Origin: Lachnocurva sp045579705
GTDB lineage: Bacteria > Bacillota > Clostridia > Lachnospirales > Lachnospiraceae
Assembly: GCA_045579705.1 (NCBI GenBank)
Contig: JAZNMP010000033.1
Span: forward strand, 1 to 13,478
Direction of reading: 5' to 3'
Length of the DNA stretch: 13,478 nt
A program made the position numbers and the translations under genes. Below are positions 7,286 through 13,400 of this stretch, piece after piece; positions within the stretch are counted from its first letter, which is position 1; each line of letters opens with the position of its first letter. The notes under the pieces are model-generated. The model worked only from the letters and a program-made list of their open reading frames with translations. It did not search any database and was not told the origin of the DNA.

Positions 7286-7327
7286 GTTATTACTCCTTAT
7301 GTTTTACGAAAGAGAGATACTTTAACT

Positions 7328-7978
7328 ATGTACCTAACCCTTATATTTCTAGGCATTATCGCCTTTGTAACCTTCAGACTTTCCGCTCTACGAAAGGCAG
7401 AAAGTTCTACAGAAAAAGCTTTCTGGGAACGTGAGCACAATGCTAACTTTACCCCAAAGAAAGATTTATCCAATCTTTCCTATATTACCATTCCATTAGA
7501 GAAATTTCCATCTAATAATATTGACAAAGAAGAAGAGCGTTTGAAACAAGAGCTTAGTGAACTTTCAGAGAAGCGCATTCTAAACCTCGACAATATGTCA
7601 AACACCGATCTCAAAGAGAACTTCGGTGTAGGAAACTTAACTACTATGGAAGAAATAGGGGATAACTATCAGAAGTTGTGCTCCCTGCTGATAGACCTCG
7701 CAAAGAAACGTATCGAAGCAAATGACTACGAAGGTGCTCTTCACTATCTCGAATTCGGCGTAGGCACGAAATCAGATATGAGCCAGATGTACACCCTGCT
7801 CGGTGATTGCTACGACAATCTCGGAAAGACTGCAAATATTTCTGACCTGATTACCCTCGTACAGGCTATGGGACTTCCGCTCGAACGTTCCATCATCTCA
7901 TCTCTTACTTCTCATCTTCCAAATGTCGAGACGGACATACATGCGACAGAGGACACGACTGACACTTTGGACGCCTAG
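7328..7978 (+). CDS. Membrane-anchored TPR-like protein of unknown function
   Basis: 216 residues. Residues 1-17 form one hydrophobic N-terminal segment, probably an uncleaved anchor, followed by basic RLSALRK (17-23), so the rest should face the cytoplasm. A striking motif FWEREHNANFTPKKDLSNLSYITIPLEKFP lies at about 32-61. It is followed by an acidic helical stretch (66-85) and a helical region 110-195 whose YEGALHYLEFGVG / MYTLLGDCYDNLG segments (134-166) look like one or two TPR hairpins. The last 25 codons overlap nth. The ribosome binding site is weak (AGAGAG 11 bases before ATG 7328). It is the only plus-strand gene in the first 12 kb. No function can be named. Confidence 0.8.
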   Translation: MYLTLIFLGIIAFVTFRLSALRKAESSTEKAFWEREHNANFTPKKDLSNLSYITIPLEKFPSNNIDKEEERLKQELSELSEKRILNLDNMSNTDLKENFGVGNLTTMEEIGDNYQKLCSLLIDLAKKRIEANDYEGALHYLEFGVGTKSDMSQMYTLLGDCYDNLGKTANISDLITLVQAMGLPLERSIISSLTSHLPNVETDIHATEDTTDTLDA

Positions 7979-8549
7979 CTATACATATTTCTCTGCCCAG
8001 AGTGATCAGCTGAATATTCCATCTGATCCAATGATCTCTCGGCAGAACATTCATCAAATCATATTCGACTTTTTCAGGCTCGGTATTACTAGTTAAACCG
8101 AGCTTTTTTGATATCCTCTTTACATGAGTATCCACGACGATACTCGGTTCATTAAAGATATTTCCGCGAATCACATTCGCAGTCTTCCTGCCAACACCTG
8201 CGAGCGAAGTGAGCTCTTCAAGTTTCGAAGGGACTTCTCCACCGAACTCATCCCGAATCTTTCTCGCACAAAGTATCAGATTCTTCGCCTTCGCATGATA
8301 GAACCCAACAGAATGGATGAGTTTCTCAACATCTATAATCTCAGCTTCCGCCATAGCATCTATATCCGGATACTTCGCAAAAAGTTCCGGCGTAACCATA
8401 TTCACCCTCGCATCTGTACACTGCGCGCTGAGTATAGTTGCGACCAGAAGCTCCCAGGCATTCTCATGATCCAGACTCACCCTCGTTTCTGAACCATAAT
8501 ACTCATCGAGGCAAGCCAGAATTTCTCGGACTCTACTTTTTTCATCCAT
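7905..8549 (-). CDS. nth: Endonuclease III, DNA glycosylase/AP lyase
   Basis: Base-excision repair enzyme that removes oxidised pyrimidines and cleaves the abasic site. 214 residues, the normal size. The helix-hairpin-helix LAGVGRKTANV holds the catalytic Lys122, the catalytic Asp140 is in VVDTHV, and the iron-sulfur loop has cysteines 189, 196, 199 and 205 in the C-X6-C-X2-C-X5-C pattern. All key residues are intact. Start ATG 8549 has AGAGGG (8561-8556) with a 6-base spacer, and this sequence directly touches the T-run of the upstream terminator. The final 74 bases, coding three of the four cluster cysteines, overlap the end of the plus-strand TPR-like gene. Confidence 0.97.
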   Translation of the reverse strand: MDEKSRVREILACLDEYYGSETRVSLDHENAWELLVATILSAQCTDARVNMVTPELFAKYPDIDAMAEAEIIDVEKLIHSVGFYHAKAKNLILCARKIRDEFGGEVPSKLEELTSLAGVGRKTANVIRGNIFNEPSIVVDTHVKRISKKLGLTSNTEPEKVEYDLMNVLPRDHWIRWNIQLITLGREICIARRPKCQSCPLSHVCPSRHLEDEK

Positions 8550-8561
8550 AATAAACCCTCT

Positions 8562-8590
8562 AAAAAAGCCGCCTTCCCCAGGGAAGACGG
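8562..8590 (-). terminator. Rho-independent terminator after the tetR gene
   Basis: On the minus strand CCGTCTTCC (8590-8582) pairs with GGAAGGCGG (8577-8569), 9 bp with one G-U pair and a four-base loop, followed after one C by TTTTTT (8567-8562). It lies 10 bases past the regulator's stop codon. It should end the DUF308/HD-GYP/TetR transcript, yet it is directly followed by the nth ribosome binding site. Confidence 0.88.
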
Positions 8591-8600
8591 TCCATAAATT

Positions 8601-9170
8601 CTATTCACTCAAAGGAACTACATCTATCGGCGAATGTGTGCTCACGAAGATGATTCCTTTCACTATTTCTTCCTTTGGAATCTTCATTCCACTCTTTATC
8701 CAGTCAATCAGTAGATAGCTAATCGGCTCGGAATAGAAATCTGCCAGAGATTCTACAGACAACCATTCGTATGGCAACTTCTGCTCGAGGCTCTTTCTGT
8801 CGATATGACGCAGAATCAACTCTTTGATAGAAGAACGAAGTATGATTCCAAACGAATTCTGTCCTTCGATGCCAACCGCCTTCATATAGAATTCTTTTTC
8901 ATCCTCTATCGAGGAAAAAATATCCATCAGGGCATCTTCAAAATTCCTCTCATCCAAAAGTTCATTTACCGGCTGGAGGATTTCATGATCGACTATATAC
9001 TCGACCAACTCATACTTATCCTGAAAATGGTTATAGAAAGTCGGTCTGATAACACCGGCTTTGTCCGTTATTTCCTTGATAGTTATCTTCTCTATAGGCT
9101 TCGTTTTAGCGATTTCCTTCAGACTTTCCGCCAAAAGGTCATCTATCAAATTCTTCTGTTCACCTGCCAT
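8601..9170 (-). CDS. TetR/AcrR-family transcriptional regulator
   Basis: 189 residues. The N-terminal DNA-binding domain is clear: ITIKEITDKAGVIRPTFYNHFQDKYELVEYIV (29-60) is the TetR helix-turn-helix, closest in style to DhaS-like and related Firmicute regulators (TFYNHFQDKYEL). The C-terminal ligand domain (about 65-189) is mostly helical and not recognisable, so the effector is unknown. It starts 15 bases after the HD-GYP stop with a modest GGGGTAAG upstream, and is the last gene of that operon. It probably regulates its own operon or an unlinked target; I found no convincing operator. Confidence 0.9.
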   Translation of the reverse strand: MAGEQKNLIDDLLAESLKEIAKTKPIEKITIKEITDKAGVIRPTFYNHFQDKYELVEYIVDHEILQPVNELLDERNFEDALMDIFSSIEDEKEFYMKAVGIEGQNSFGIILRSSIKELILRHIDRKSLEQKLPYEWLSVESLADFYSEPISYLLIDWIKSGMKIPKEEIVKGIIFVSTHSPIDVVPLSE

Positions 9171-9185
9171 ACTTACCCCAAATAA

Positions 9186-10235
9186 CTAGATTGTCATCTT
9201 AACTATAGTTTTATTCCATGCATCTCTATCATGGTACAAATCTATTATCTTTTTGTCTACTACAGTTTCAACTGTTGGACGGAGAACCATACCTGAATTA
9301 TGTCCGATTACCACAGCTTTCGTTCCATCAGATAGTTCTACATGACATCCTAGCGGATATACATTTAATTCCTTCGACATCACTTCGACTACTCTAGGGT
9401 CAAATTCCATTCCCGATCTACCCATTATGTATTCCATAACTTCAGAAGGCAGATATGGTGGATGATAAGGTCTCTTTGTAGTCATCGCATCATATACGTC
9501 TGCAGCCTTTAAGATTCGTGATGATATCAGAAGTCCATTTCCTTCTCTACGATTAGGGTAGCCTAAACCATTAAACCACTCATGATGTTCTAAAACAGTT
9601 CTGTTTACCGTCTCGGAAAAATGGAACTTCGCTGTCAGGAACTCGTAACCGAGTCTAGGATGCTCCATCATCTTAATACGTTCTTCGTTATTAAGAGCAC
9701 GTGGCGCATTTATAATTTCCTGACTGATAAAGACTTTTCCTATATCATGAAGGAAACCTGCAGTTACCAAATCGAGCAATGCGGCTTCATTTAAACCGTA
9801 TTTTGCACCGATGATACCAGCCAATACCCCTACATCTACAGAATGATAATATGTATACTGATCATACGTTCTAATCTGAACCAGATTCGTCATAACATCT
9901 TTGTTCTTCAGAACTTCATCTACAACTGTACTCACTACAGCCATAACGTGTTCTTCTAGTTCTGTCAGACTGATAAATTTAGTTTTTGCAAAAAAGTTCT
10001 CTACTATATGCGCTGCCGATTTTCTGATTTCAGGCTTAATCAAGTCTACCATATTAACAGGTCCTACATCCTCTTCCTCTATATATAATCCTTGAATACC
10101 GATAAAAGAAATGTATGATATCTGTTTTGCCTGAAGGATATCTCCCTTTTTCACGAGGGGATTTCCCATCACATCATAAATCGCATCTGCAACAACCATG
10201 CCTGGGCGTAGAGATGATGAATTCACATACCTCAC
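9186..10235 (-). CDS. HD-GYP domain protein, putative cyclic-di-GMP phosphodiesterase
   Basis: 349 residues. An N-terminal region (1-115) begins RYVNSSSLRPGMVVADAIYD, as in many HD-GYP proteins, and has no transmembrane segment. The HD-GYP core has His131 (YYHSVDVG), His163-Asp164 (HDIGK), His192 (EHPRLGYE), His217-His218, GYP at 225-227 and DVYDAMTTKRPY (246-257), so the metal site looks complete. The usual DGxGYP is NGLGYP here (Asn222). A C-terminal extension (291-349) carries YPLGCHVELSDGTKAVVI, common in Firmicute homologues. Such enzymes hydrolyse cyclic di-GMP. The start codon is GTG at 10235, sharing its first base with the upstream TAG, with GGAG 11 bases before. Confidence 0.92.
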   Translation of the reverse strand: MRYVNSSSLRPGMVVADAIYDVMGNPLVKKGDILQAKQISYISFIGIQGLYIEEEDVGPVNMVDLIKPEIRKSAAHIVENFFAKTKFISLTELEEHVMAVVSTVVDEVLKNKDVMTNLVQIRTYDQYTYYHSVDVGVLAGIIGAKYGLNEAALLDLVTAGFLHDIGKVFISQEIINAPRALNNEERIKMMEHPRLGYEFLTAKFHFSETVNRTVLEHHEWFNGLGYPNRREGNGLLISSRILKAADVYDAMTTKRPYHPPYLPSEVMEYIMGRSGMEFDPRVVEVMSKELNVYPLGCHVELSDGTKAVVIGHNSGMVLRPTVETVVDKKIIDLYHDRDAWNKTIVKMTI

Positions 10236-10444
10236 TACTCGTCAAACTCCATGATTACATAGAAACCTCTAGGGGTTTCCTTTACTTCCTTTACAGTGCC
10301 TTTACGGGATTTAAGTCTCTCGATGGTGCTGTAATTACCAGACATTGCTATTGCATGTTCCAAAGTATAAAAATAAGAATTTGGAAGCGCTGTCTCTTTT
10401 AATGTAAGTTCATCGCCAGCCTTGCACAGACCAGGACGCTCCAT
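10235..10444 (-). CDS. Small protein of unknown function upstream of the HD-GYP gene
   Basis: About 69 residues from ATG 10444, which has GGAG six bases before it. The frame also opens at ATG 10456 (no usable spacer) and at TTG 10465, which has AGGGG eight bases upstream (76 residues). The protein is soluble, has no signal peptide, and ends with an RFYVIMEFDE-like beta strand (exactly TPRGFYVIMEFDE). The middle reads LPNSYFYTLEHAIAMSGNY, followed by ERLKSRKGTVKEVKET. That looks like a small beta-rich fold with one helix and low-complexity-free sequence, so a real gene. I do not recognise the family. Its stop codon overlaps the HD-GYP GTG, so the two are translationally coupled. Confidence 0.78.
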   Translation of the reverse strand: MERPGLCKAGDELTLKETALPNSYFYTLEHAIAMSGNYSTIERLKSRKGTVKEVKETPRGFYVIMEFDE

Positions 10445-10476
10445 CTTAAACTCCATCTCTCTCAAATCAAATACCC

Positions 10477-11055
10477 CTATTTATCGTCGTCTAACTCTCT
10501 AAAGTCAGCGTCGATAAAATCTTTATATTTCTTCTCAGCTCGTCCTACCTTTGCTGTAACGAACAAGCTGGAAATACCATCATAAACTAGTATTGCTCCT
10601 AAAAACATCATACCTGTATCTCTAATCCATGCAGATAAGCCTATACAGAGAACACCACCTACAACAGTGAGGATTCCCATTATCAACAGGTATAACCAGT
10701 TTGAAAGCTGGAACTGTCTGGCTGATACAGCAGTAAAGATAGTATCTATACCGTGAACCATCAGCAAGATTCCCAACATCACAGGGATGAATCTGGAAAC
10801 AGCATCCGGGAACATAAATACCCAGGCGCCAAATACTAATACACAGATTGCCAAAGAAGTTTTCAATGGATTTCTTATACTATCCGTAAGACTTCTAATC
10901 AACTGCAACACACCGATTGCCGCTATCGTTCCACCTAACACTTTTGTAAATGTAACAATCATCGTTCCAGGCCATATAAACAACAGAACACCGACCACGA
11001 TAACTATCAATGCAGTAAGGATTGAGTAGCCTTTATTGGATTTACGGTTCTCCAT
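10477..11055 (-). CDS. DUF308/HdeD-like membrane protein
   Basis: 192 residues from the chosen start. Six hydrophobic segments, arranged as three pairs (roughly 11-30, 33-55, 63-80, 85-103, 118-138 and 148-168), with a charged C-terminal tail (FIDADFRELDDDK). The first pair (GVLLFIWPGTMIVTFTKVLGGTIAAIGVLQL) is typical of the DUF308 family that includes HdeD. HdeD is linked to acid stress in enterobacteria, but no general biochemical role is established. The frame is open upstream to 11085; ATG 11055 is chosen because AAGGAGG lies five bases before it. First gene of an operon with the small protein, HD-GYP and TetR genes. Confidence 0.9.
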   Translation of the reverse strand: MENRKSNKGYSILTALIVIVVGVLLFIWPGTMIVTFTKVLGGTIAAIGVLQLIRSLTDSIRNPLKTSLAICVLVFGAWVFMFPDAVSRFIPVMLGILLMVHGIDTIFTAVSARQFQLSNWLYLLIMGILTVVGGVLCIGLSAWIRDTGMMFLGAILVYDGISSLFVTAKVGRAEKKYKDFIDADFRELDDDK

Positions 11056-11085
11056 ATTTGCCTCCTTCTTGAAAAATCTTTTCAT

Positions 11086-11094
11086 ATTCTAACA
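11086..11094 (-). promoter_or_regulatory. Extended -10 promoter of the DUF308-HD-GYP-TetR operon
   Basis: On the minus strand TGT-TAGAAT (11094-11086) forms an extended -10 element. The sequence 17 bases upstream is T-rich and has no good -35. Transcription would start near 11079, giving a leader of about 24 bases. It lies in the AT-rich gap (11056-11162) that holds no coding sequence. Confidence 0.4.
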
Positions 11095-11162
11095 TATTTT
11101 CTTTCAAAAAAACCCAAAAATTGGAAAAATATTAAAAAAAAATAAACGGACATTTAAAATGC

Positions 11163-11197
11163 AAAAAAACTCCCTCTTACAAACCTGCAAGAGGGAG
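11163..11197 (-). terminator. Rho-independent terminator of the SDR gene
   Basis: Minus-strand CTCCCTCTT (11197-11189) pairs perfectly with AAGAGGGAG (11178-11170) across a 10-base loop, followed at once by TTTTTTT (11169-11163). It is 14 bases past the dehydrogenase stop codon. It isolates that gene from the DUF308 operon downstream. Confidence 0.92.
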
Positions 11198-11211
11198 ACA
11201 AAATCAAAATA

Positions 11212-11985
11212 TTACATTGCTGTGTATCCACCATCAACTGGAAGATTTACACCATTTACATATGAAGAAGCTTTTGAAGCTAAGAAGATAGCTGCTGTAT
11301 CAAGCTCTCCCTCATTTCCGTATCTTTCTTCAGGAATCATAGTCTTTGCATTTGCCTGGAAGAAATCGGAATCAAGTGTTTCCTTTGTAAGAGGTGTGTA
11401 GAAATAACCTGGGCAGATAGCATTTACTGTGATACCCTTGCTTCCCCATTCTGATGCAAGTGCACGTGTAAGGTTTACTACACCACCCTTTGCAGCGTGA
11501 TATGGAGCACTACCTGCAATCTTGTTTCCTACTAATCCGTACATAGATGCGATATTGATAACTCTACCGTATCCTGCAGGAATCATAGCATGTTTAGCTA
11601 CTGCTCTAGCTACTCGGAATGAACCAAAGAGGTCTACTTCCATTTCGCCAGCGAACTGTTCGTCAGTAATGTCTTCTGCAGGAGCTACAGCACCTGTTCC
11701 AGCATTATTAATCAGGATGTCGATTCTGCCAAAATGATCGAGTACAGTCTGTACTGCTGCCTCAACCTGCTCTGTGCTAGTGATATCACACTGAACTGCG
11801 AGTGTCTTTACTCCAAATTCATCTGCGATTTCAGCTGCAACAGCATCGATTTTCTCTTTACGTCTAGCAAGTGCTACGATAGATGCGCCCTGGTTTGCGA
11901 GAGCTTTTGCCATCTGAACACCGAGACCTGTAGAGCAACCTGTTACGAGAGCGACCTGTCCTGTTAAGTCGAAATAGTTCTTCAT
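11212..11985 (-). CDS. Short-chain dehydrogenase/reductase (SDR), gluconate 5-dehydrogenase-like
   Basis: Classical SDR, 257 residues. Cofactor motif TGCSTGLG (15-22), Asp67 (CDITS), NNAG (93-96), catalytic Ser147, Tyr162 and Lys166 in YHAAK, and PG at 192-193; all are intact. Arg41 and Arg42 after the second strand suggest NADP(H), by analogy. It resembles IdnO- and FabG-type proteins, but substrate cannot be read from the sequence. Two Met codons open the frame: ATG 11988 is only 3 bases from AAGGAGG and ATG 11985 is 6, so 11985 is preferred. Near-consensus promoter, perfect ribosome binding site and a strong terminator suggest a well-expressed single-gene unit. Confidence 0.93.
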   Translation of the reverse strand: MKNYFDLTGQVALVTGCSTGLGVQMAKALANQGASIVALARRKEKIDAVAAEIADEFGVKTLAVQCDITSTEQVEAAVQTVLDHFGRIDILINNAGTGAVAPAEDITDEQFAGEMEVDLFGSFRVARAVAKHAMIPAGYGRVINIASMYGLVGNKIAGSAPYHAAKGGVVNLTRALASEWGSKGITVNAICPGYFYTPLTKETLDSDFFQANAKTMIPEERYGNEGELDTAAIFLASKASSYVNGVNLPVDGGYTAM

Positions 11986-12034
11986 CATTTTCCTCCTTCT
12001 CTTAAGAAAAAATCAAATAAACTCCCATAAAGTG

Positions 12035-12063
12035 ATTATAGAAGTTTCCATTACCAACTGCAA
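12035..12063 (-). promoter_or_regulatory. Sigma-A promoter of the SDR gene
   Basis: Minus strand: TTGCAG (12063-12058), 17-base spacer, perfect TATAAT (12040-12035). Expected start near 12028, leader of about 40 bases to the start codon. It overlaps the -35 region of the divergent TraX promoter. Confidence 0.75.
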
Positions 12064-12081
12064 GCATCGTTATGATATAAT
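12051..12081 (+). promoter_or_regulatory. Extended -10 promoter of the TraX-family gene
   Basis: Plus strand: TGA-TATAAT (12073-12081), a perfect extended -10. A weak TTACCA (12051-12056) lies 19 bases upstream as a possible -35. Transcription would start near 12088, only about 24 bases before the ATG, with AAAGGAG at 12099-12105. Confidence 0.65.
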
Positions 12082-12111
12082 CATGCGCATAGACTAACAA
12101 AGGAGAACAAC

Positions 12112-12849
12112 ATGAGACACAAAGTTTCCGGAGCAACACTAAAGATCATAGCCCTGATTTCGATGTTAATCGACCACATAGGAGCAGCGGTAATAGAGCC
12201 TATCTTAGAGTCACCTAATCATCTTACATCTTCTCAGTTCACGACTCTGCTTCACCTCGACTACATCCTGCGCGATATCGGCAGACTCGCCTTTCCTATG
12301 TTCTGTTTTCTCATCGTCGAAGGTTTCATGCATACACATAACTGGAAAAAATATCTTGCAAGACTCTGTGTGTTTGCCTTGATATCCGAGATACCATTCG
12401 ACCTCGCGTTTACGAGAAAACTTTTTTGTTTAGAAGCACAGAATGTATTCTTTACACTCGCTCTAGGACTTCTGACCATAGCTATCACTCATGAATTACA
12501 CGAGAGATTTAACTTCTTTGTATACGTAATCACAACTACAGCCACACTATTCTCAACTATGGCGATTTCGATGCTACTTCACTCTGATTACAATGCACCA
12601 GGTATCGCAGCCATCTTTATCATCTATATCCTGTACCCGAGACGTAAATCTGTCGGCCTACTGATTGCGATATTATTCCTTACAGTTATAGTTGATGAAT
12701 CCGAAATCTTTGCTTTAGTCGATATCCTATTTATCTATATGTACAACGGCCTAAAGGGCAGACAGATTAAATACTTCTTCTATCTGTTCTATCCTGTACA
12801 CCTTACTATACTTGCAGGTTTGGCTACATATTTCATCGGAAAGATATAA
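12112..12849 (+). CDS. TraX-family integral membrane protein
   Basis: 245 residues with about seven or eight hydrophobic segments. The family opening is clear: SGATLKIIALISMLIDHIGA (6-25), with DH in the first membrane span, then LRDIGRLAFPMFCFLIVEGF (53-72) and the SEIPFDLAF loop (91-99). TraX was named for acetylation of F-pilin, but chromosomal relatives are common in Firmicutes with no conjugation genes. Here too none is present, so an acyltransferase-type envelope role is only an inference. Start ATG 12112 with AAAGGAG six bases before it. No terminator was seen directly after the stop; the next gene has its own promoter. Confidence 0.9.
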   Translation: MRHKVSGATLKIIALISMLIDHIGAAVIEPILESPNHLTSSQFTTLLHLDYILRDIGRLAFPMFCFLIVEGFMHTHNWKKYLARLCVFALISEIPFDLAFTRKLFCLEAQNVFFTLALGLLTIAITHELHERFNFFVYVITTTATLFSTMAISMLLHSDYNAPGIAAIFIIYILYPRRKSVGLLIAILFLTVIVDESEIFALVDILFIYMYNGLKGRQIKYFFYLFYPVHLTILAGLATYFIGKI

Positions 12850-12888
12850 TAGCACTTAATAAAGATTGTGTAAAATATAATTTTACTA

Positions 12889-12917
12889 TTGCATTTTGTT
12901 TTTATAGATGTTATTAT
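12889..12917 (+). promoter_or_regulatory. Sigma-A promoter of trxA
   Basis: TTGCAT (12889-12894), 17-base spacer, TATTAT (12912-12917). The start would be near 12924, giving a leader of about 72 bases. A second TATAAT at 12876-12881 has no matching -35. The gap 12850-12995 holds no coding sequence. Confidence 0.65.
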
Positions 12918-12995
12918 GATGTCAGCTTGAAAACATTCGAATGGCTTTAACGCTAAACCGTAACTCAAATACTCTCAATTTAAGGAGGTAATATT

Positions 12996-13307
12996 ATGGC
13001 AGTAGTTAATGTAAATATGGACACATTTGAAGCAGAAGTGCTTAATTCAGATAAACCAGTACTTATCGATTTCTGGGCTTCATGGTGCGGACCATGCAAG
13101 ATGCAGGGACCTATCTTTGATGAAGTTTCAGACGAAATTACAGATGTTAAGTTTGCCAAAGTAAACGTAGATGAGAACCCTGAGCTAGCTCAGAAATACA
13201 GAGTTATGTCTATCCCTAATCTCGTACTTGTAGAAGGTGGCGAATTAAAGAAGCAGGAAGTAGGCGTACACGATGCTGACGGCATCTACGATATGCTTGG
13301 TAAATAA
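12996..13307 (+). CDS. trxA: Thioredoxin
   Basis: Small dithiol-disulfide oxidoreductase of the cytoplasm that reduces protein disulfides and is itself reduced by thioredoxin reductase (not encoded here). 103 residues, normal size. FWASWCGPCKM contains the redox pair Cys31 and Cys34; Asp25 (LIDFWA) is the usual buried acid; cis-Pro74 sits in MSIPNL, where most thioredoxins read SIPT. AAGGAGG (12982-12988) lies seven bases before ATG 12996. It has its own promoter and a strong terminator, so it is a monocistronic gene. Confidence 0.96.
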   Translation: MAVVNVNMDTFEAEVLNSDKPVLIDFWASWCGPCKMQGPIFDEVSDEITDVKFAKVNVDENPELAQKYRVMSIPNLVLVEGGELKKQEVGVHDADGIYDMLGK

Positions 13308-13340
13308 TTCTTTCCCCGATTATCCCATAATACCAAGAAA

Positions 13341-13386
13341 GGGGCTGTGAAAAAATGAGATAATCATTTTTTCCAGCTCCCTTTTT
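13341..13386 (+). terminator. Rho-independent terminator of trxA
   Basis: A long hairpin: GAAAAAATGA (13349-13358) pairs perfectly with TCATTTTTTC (13364-13373) over a five-base loop. It is extended by GCTG with CAGC and GGG with CCC, with single-base bulges, and followed by TTTTT (13382-13386). It starts 33 bases after the stop codon. Because the upper stem is A/T-rich, it may also act partly in reverse. Confidence 0.9.
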
Positions 13387-13400
13387 ATATCATTTTTTGT

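Noticed and set aside
7237..7434. 65-codon plus-strand frame across the microprotein/TPR start region
   Set aside because: Overlaps the better-supported TPR-like gene in another frame; composition (many Tyr, Cys) looks random and no ribosome binding site is present.
7666..7694. Inverted repeat CTATCAG / CTGATAG inside the TPR-like gene
   Set aside because: Seven-base arms within coding sequence with no T-run or other signal; expected by chance at this length.
11069..11107. TTGAAA ... TTTCAA dyad around the DUF308 promoter as a TetR operator
   Set aside because: Only the outer six bases are symmetric; most inner positions mismatch and the region is very AT-rich, so chance is sufficient.
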